From Pseudolabrys sp. (GTDB lineage: Bacteria; Pseudomonadota; Alphaproteobacteria; Rhizobiales; Xanthobacteraceae), in the NCBI GenBank assembly GCA_029945495.1, contig JAQSCR010000387.1:10138-27444 (forward strand): 17,307 bases of DNA. Reading direction: 5' to 3'. Under the pieces are notes generated by a model, which saw nothing but the letters and a program-made list of their open reading frames with translations, was not told the DNA's origin and ran no database searches. The translations under genes were made by a program, and so were the position numbers. This document shows, in pieces, positions 13,932 through 17,307 of this stretch (position 1 is the first letter of the stretch; every line of letters begins with the position of its first letter).

Positions 13932-16792
13932 TGGGCGCACTTCCACTCGCATTCGCGCAGCCTTTGGTGCTGCTCGGCCTCATCAGCCTGCCGATTCTGT
14001 GGTGGCTGCTGCGGCTGGTGCCGCCGCGTCCACGCACCATTAGCTTCCCGCCGACGCGCCTGCTGTTCGAGATCGCGCCGAAGGAAGAAACGCCGTCGCG
14101 CACGCCGTGGTGGCTGACCTTGCTGCGGCTGTCGCTGGCCGCGATTGTCATCATCGCCGCCGCTGGGCCTTTATGGAATCCGCCGCTCGCCACCGCCAAC
14201 AAGGCGGCGCCGCTGCTGATCCTCGTCGACGACGGCTGGGCCGCGGCCTCGACCTGGGATGCGCGGCTGCGCACCGCCGATGAACTGCTCGCGCGCGCCG
14301 AGGCCGACGGCCGCGGCGTCGCTGTACTGCCGCTGTCGGAAACCGGCCGCGACCTGTCGATGCAGGTTGCCGGCGCCGCGCGCGTGCAGATCAAGCAACT
14401 CAAGCCGAAGCCGCATGCGGTCGAGCGCACCGAGGCGCTGCCGGTGATCGATCGCTTTCTGAAGGGGACGCCGGAGCTTGAAATCGTCTGGCTGTCGGAC
14501 GGCGTCGATCTCGGCAGCGGCGCCGGCTTCGTCGCCGGGCTGAAAGACATCATCGGCAACCGCACCCTTACGGTCGTCGACGGCGGCATCGATATTCCGC
14601 ATGCGCTGGCCGCCGCCGACAACGCCGCCGGCGCGCTGACCGTGAAGGTGCTGCGCGCGCAGACCGGCACGCCGGAGAACGGCCTGGTCAACGCCATCGA
14701 TCTCAAAGGCCTGCCGCTCGGCGAAGCACCGTTCGTCTTCAAGCCAAGCGACCGCGAGACCGAAGCGGTCATCGATCTACCGGTCGAAATCCGTAACGAC
14801 GTGGCGCGGCTGGAAATCGTCGGCGAACGTTCCGCCGGCAGCGTGCAGCTGCTGGATAAGCGCTGGCGGCGGCGCACCGTCGGCATTATCTCCGGCTCCG
14901 CCGCCGACCGCTCGCAGCCGCTGATCGGCGCCAGCTATTATCTGTCGCGCGCGCTCAATCCCTTCGCCGATGTCCGCCTCGCCGAAGGTGCGGCGCCGGC
15001 GGTGGCGATCACCCGCTTCCTCGACCAGAACCTGCCGATGCTGGTGCTCGCCGACGTCGGCAACGTCGCCGAGGCGCGCGAGCGGCTCGACAAGTGGATC
15101 GACAATGGCGGCGTGCTGGTGCGCTTCGCAGGTCCGCATCTGGCCGGCGCCACCGACGATCTGGTGCCGGTGAAGCTGCGCCGCGGCGGCCGCATCCTCG
15201 GCGGCAGCCTGAGCTGGGAGAAGCCGCAGCAGCTCGCGCCGTTCGCGCGCGACGGCCCGTTCAACGGCATGCCGGTGCCGACCGACGTCACCGTGACGCG
15301 TCAGGTTCTCGCCGAGCCGGACGCGCTCTTGAGCGAACGCACCTGGGCGACGCTCGCCGACGGCACGCCGCTGGTGACCGCGCAACGGCGCGGCAAAGGC
15401 CTGGTCGTGCTGTTCCACGTCACCGCCGATACACGCTGGTCCGATCTGCCGCTGGCCGGCACCTTCGTCGACATGCTGCGCCGTATCGTTGCGCTGTCCG
15501 GCGCCACCGCCGGCACCACGGAGGATGCCGCCGGCAACGCGGCGGGCGCCGGCCGCGCCGTCGTGCAAGCGGTGCCACCGACGCGCGTGCTCGATGGCTT
15601 CGGCGCCTTTTCACCGCCGTCGCCGACCGCGCGCCCGGTGACCGCCGGCTTCACCGGCCGCGCCAGCGCGGATCACCCGCCCGGTTTCTATGGTCCGCCG
15701 GAAGGCCTGGTCGCGGTCAATACGCTGGCGCCCGCCGACCGGCCGCTACCGCTCGACGTGTCGCCGCTCAATGCGCGGCTCGACGCCTCCCGGCAGGGCG
15801 AGCCGCTCGATTTGCGCGGGCCGCTGTTCATCGCCGCGCTACTGCTGCTGCTGATTGACGCGCTGGTGGTTTTCTGGCTCGCCGGCGGGCTGTCGAGCCT
15901 GACGCATCGCCGCCGCGCCGCCGCCGCGCTGATCGCCTTCGCCGTCATCGCCGGATTTGCGCTGCACGACAGCGCGCGCGCGCAGACGCCGGCCCCGGCG
16001 CCGGCACAGCTACCGCAACTGTCGGCGCAGCAGCAGGACTTCGCCATGAAGGCGACGCAGCAGACCCACCTCGCCTACATCATCACCGGCGATGCCGAAG
16101 TCGATGCCATCAGCAAGGCCGGGCTTGACAGCCTGTCGCTGTTTCTCGCGCAACGCACCGCGCTCGAACCGGGCGACGCGATGGGCCTCGATCCGGAGCG
16201 CGACGAACTCTCGTTCTTCCCGCTGATCTACTGGCCGGTGTCGCTCACCGCGGCGAAGCCGTCGCGCACCGCACTCGACCGCATCGACAGCTACATGAAG
16301 CGCGGCGGCACCGTGGTGTTCGACACCCGCGACGCCGTCGATGCGCCGCCCGGCCCCGGCGGCGAAATGCAGAGCCCCGGCATGGTGGCGCTGCGGTCGA
16401 TCCTGTCGGCACTCGACGTGCCCGAACTCGAGCCGCTGCCGCGCGATCACGTCTTGAACAAAACATTCTTCCTGCTGCGCGATTTTCCCGGCCGCTTCAC
16501 CAACGGTCAGCTCTGGGTCGAAGCGCAGCCGGCCGACAACGAAGACGAGCCGGGCCGCCCGGTGCGCGCCGGCGACGGCGTCTCCTCGATCATGATCACC
16601 TCGAACGATCTGGCCGGCGCCTGGGCGATGCGCCCGGACGGCCAGCCGATGCTGCCGATGGTGCCGGGCGAGCCGCGCCAGCGCGAATTCGCCTTCCGCG
16701 CCGGCGTCAACATCGTCATGTACGCACTGACCGGCAACTACAAAGCCGACCAGGTGCATATCCCGGCGCTGCTCGAACGGCTGGGGCAGTAA
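13931..16792 (+). CDS. DUF4159 membrane protein with BatA-like N-terminus
   Basis: A 953-residue inner-membrane protein. Residues 1-90 form a BatA/aerotolerance-regulator N-terminal region with two membrane helices (9-29 and 60-81) around PPRPRTISFPPTRLLFEIAP. A VWA-like domain follows, but its metal site is degenerate: DDGWAAAS at 100-107 instead of DxSxS, with LSDG later (D190). Residues about 315-450 look like a class I glutamine-amidotransferase-like fold without a visible nucleophile cysteine. Two more helices (632-654 and 665-683) lead, after a Gln/Ala/Pro-rich linker, to the C-terminal DUF4159 domain (about 704-950). The ATG overlaps the DUF58 stop. Membership of the MoxR operon suggests it anchors the complex to the membrane; the biochemical role is unknown. 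Confidence 0.9.
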   Translation: MGALPLAFAQPLVLLGLISLPILWWLLRLVPPRPRTISFPPTRLLFEIAPKEETPSRTPWWLTLLRLSLAAIVIIAAAGPLWNPPLATANKAAPLLILVDDGWAAASTWDARLRTADELLARAEADGRGVAVLPLSETGRDLSMQVAGAARVQIKQLKPKPHAVERTEALPVIDRFLKGTPELEIVWLSDGVDLGSGAGFVAGLKDIIGNRTLTVVDGGIDIPHALAAADNAAGALTVKVLRAQTGTPENGLVNAIDLKGLPLGEAPFVFKPSDRETEAVIDLPVEIRNDVARLEIVGERSAGSVQLLDKRWRRRTVGIISGSAADRSQPLIGASYYLSRALNPFADVRLAEGAAPAVAITRFLDQNLPMLVLADVGNVAEARERLDKWIDNGGVLVRFAGPHLAGATDDLVPVKLRRGGRILGGSLSWEKPQQLAPFARDGPFNGMPVPTDVTVTRQVLAEPDALLSERTWATLADGTPLVTAQRRGKGLVVLFHVTADTRWSDLPLAGTFVDMLRRIVALSGATAGTTEDAAGNAAGAGRAVVQAVPPTRVLDGFGAFSPPSPTARPVTAGFTGRASADHPPGFYGPPEGLVAVNTLAPADRPLPLDVSPLNARLDASRQGEPLDLRGPLFIAALLLLLIDALVVFWLAGGLSSLTHRRRAAAALIAFAVIAGFALHDSARAQTPAPAPAQLPQLSAQQQDFAMKATQQTHLAYIITGDAEVDAISKAGLDSLSLFLAQRTALEPGDAMGLDPERDELSFFPLIYWPVSLTAAKPSRTALDRIDSYMKRGGTVVFDTRDAVDAPPGPGGEMQSPGMVALRSILSALDVPELEPLPRDHVLNKTFFLLRDFPGRFTNGQLWVEAQPADNEDEPGRPVRAGDGVSSIMITSNDLAGAWAMRPDGQPMLPMVPGEPRQREFAFRAGVNIVMYALTGNYKADQVHIPALLERLGQ

Positions 16793-16811
16793 CGATGCGG
16801 ACAGCAACATT

Positions 16812-17307
16812 ATGAACCTCGGCATCGCATTCGCTCCCCTGGTGCCCGACTACGTGGTGTGGACCGCGTTCGGCGTCGCCGTGCTGATTTCCATATTGCT
16901 CCTCGTCGTGCGCAGCCGCGGCGCCGTGGTGCGCGCGCTGGCGATGGCGATGATGGTGCTGGCGCTTGCCAACCCGTCGTTCACGCGCGAGGACCGCGAG
17001 CCGATTCCGTCGGTCGCCGCCGTCATCATCGACAAGAGCCCGAGCCAGGATTTCGCCGACCGCAATGCGCAGACCGAAGCCGCGCGCGCGGCCATCGTCG
17101 AACGGCTCAAGCGCATCCCCGGCCTCGAAGTGCGCGTCGCCGAGGCAGGCGCCGCCGACGGTGAGACCGACGGCACCAAATTGTTTTCCGCGCTCTCGTC
17201 GACATTGGCCGACGTGCCGCCGGACCGCATCGCCGGCGCGATCATGATTACCGACGGCCGCGTCCACGACATTCCGGCCGATGCCGCGGCGCTCGGCTTT
17301 ACCGCGC
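16812..17307 (+). CDS. Membrane-anchored VWA-like protein (5' end, runs off window)
   Basis: An open frame from the ATG at 16812 reaches the right edge without a stop (165 codons visible). Two hydrophobic helices (about residues 15-33 and 38-54) are followed by a VWA-like domain with an intact-looking metal site: D74-K-S76-P-S78 in VIIDKSPSQDF, a possible MIDAS threonine T122 in DGTKLF, and D148 in IMITDGRVHD. It starts 19 bp after the DUF4159 gene on the same strand. In related operons this place is taken by a large membrane protein with a glutamine-amidotransferase-like C-terminus, which lies beyond the window. No strong ribosome-binding site is seen. Confidence 0.85.
   Translation, partial: MNLGIAFAPLVPDYVVWTAFGVAVLISILLLVVRSRGAVVRALAMAMMVLALANPSFTREDREPIPSVAAVIIDKSPSQDFADRNAQTEAARAAIVERLKRIPGLEVRVAEAGAADGETDGTKLFSALSSTLADVPPDRIAGAIMITDGRVHDIPADAAALGFTA

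Noticed and set aside
11964..17307. MoxR plus VWA genes as an anti-phage defence module
   Set aside because: Some defence systems use AAA+ and VWA proteins, but no nuclease, toxin, sensor or mobile-element context is seen here; the operon looks like conserved chromosome.
1..17307. tRNA or rRNA genes, CRISPR arrays, insertion sequences, prophage, integrase sites
   Set aside because: No cloverleaf-like sequence, regular spaced repeats, transposase or phage-like protein was recognised on either strand. The two palindromic repeats carry no gene.

Overview
The window is high-GC bacterial chromosome from an alphaproteobacterium, most likely Hyphomicrobiales. The signs are the petA-petB-petC complex III operon divergent from trmL, a DUF1285/Nudix/DUF6111/cca cluster, and two palindromic intergenic repeats of a type common in that order. 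Cytochrome b and cytochrome c1 are separate genes here. Bradyrhizobium and Rhodopseudomonas usually encode them as one fused protein, so a related family (for example Xanthobacteraceae-like) fits better. Genus cannot be fixed from the sequence alone.

Layout. 1-1420 (+): the end of a LemA-family gene, a 102-bp palindromic repeat filling the whole spacer, and an HtpX-like M48 membrane protease. 1422-1523: a second palindromic repeat between convergent genes. 1539-3825 (-): purine and methylthio salvage, namely mtnP, a SAM-dependent methyltransferase and apt; apt is broken by a frameshift. 3848-6537 (-): the cytochrome bc1 operon petA-petB-petC, closed by a clear intrinsic terminator. 6538-6830: divergent promoter region. 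6831-8213 (+): trmL (tRNA wobble 2'-O-methyltransferase) and hemF (aerobic coproporphyrinogen oxidase). 8220-11768 (-): a tightly coupled row DUF1285, Nudix CoA pyrophosphatase, DUF6111 and cca (tRNA nucleotidyltransferase), joined by TAATG, ATGA and GTGA overlaps, then a TauE/SafE-type permease. 11769-11963: divergent intergenic region with small hairpins. 11964-17307 (+): a MoxR AAA+ ATPase, a DUF58 von Willebrand-like protein, a 953-residue membrane protein with BatA-like N-terminus and DUF4159 C-terminus, and the start of another membrane-anchored VWA-like protein that runs off the window.

How the genes fit together. MtnP releases adenine from methylthioadenosine and Apt would recycle it to AMP, so the apt lesion, if real, would break this local salvage route. 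The bc1 operon supplies all three catalytic subunits of complex III; hemF, nearby, makes a haem precursor. The least understood part is the MoxR/DUF58/DUF4159/VWA operon. It has the form of a AAA+ chaperone working with membrane-anchored metal-binding (MIDAS-type) domains, whose substrate in alphaproteobacteria is, as far as I know, not established.

No tRNA, rRNA, CRISPR array, insertion sequence or phage gene was seen. Gene content looks like ordinary core chromosome. The points most worth checking are the apt frameshift, the repeat that abuts the htpX start codon, the terminator crowded against mtnP, and the uncharacterised MoxR operon.
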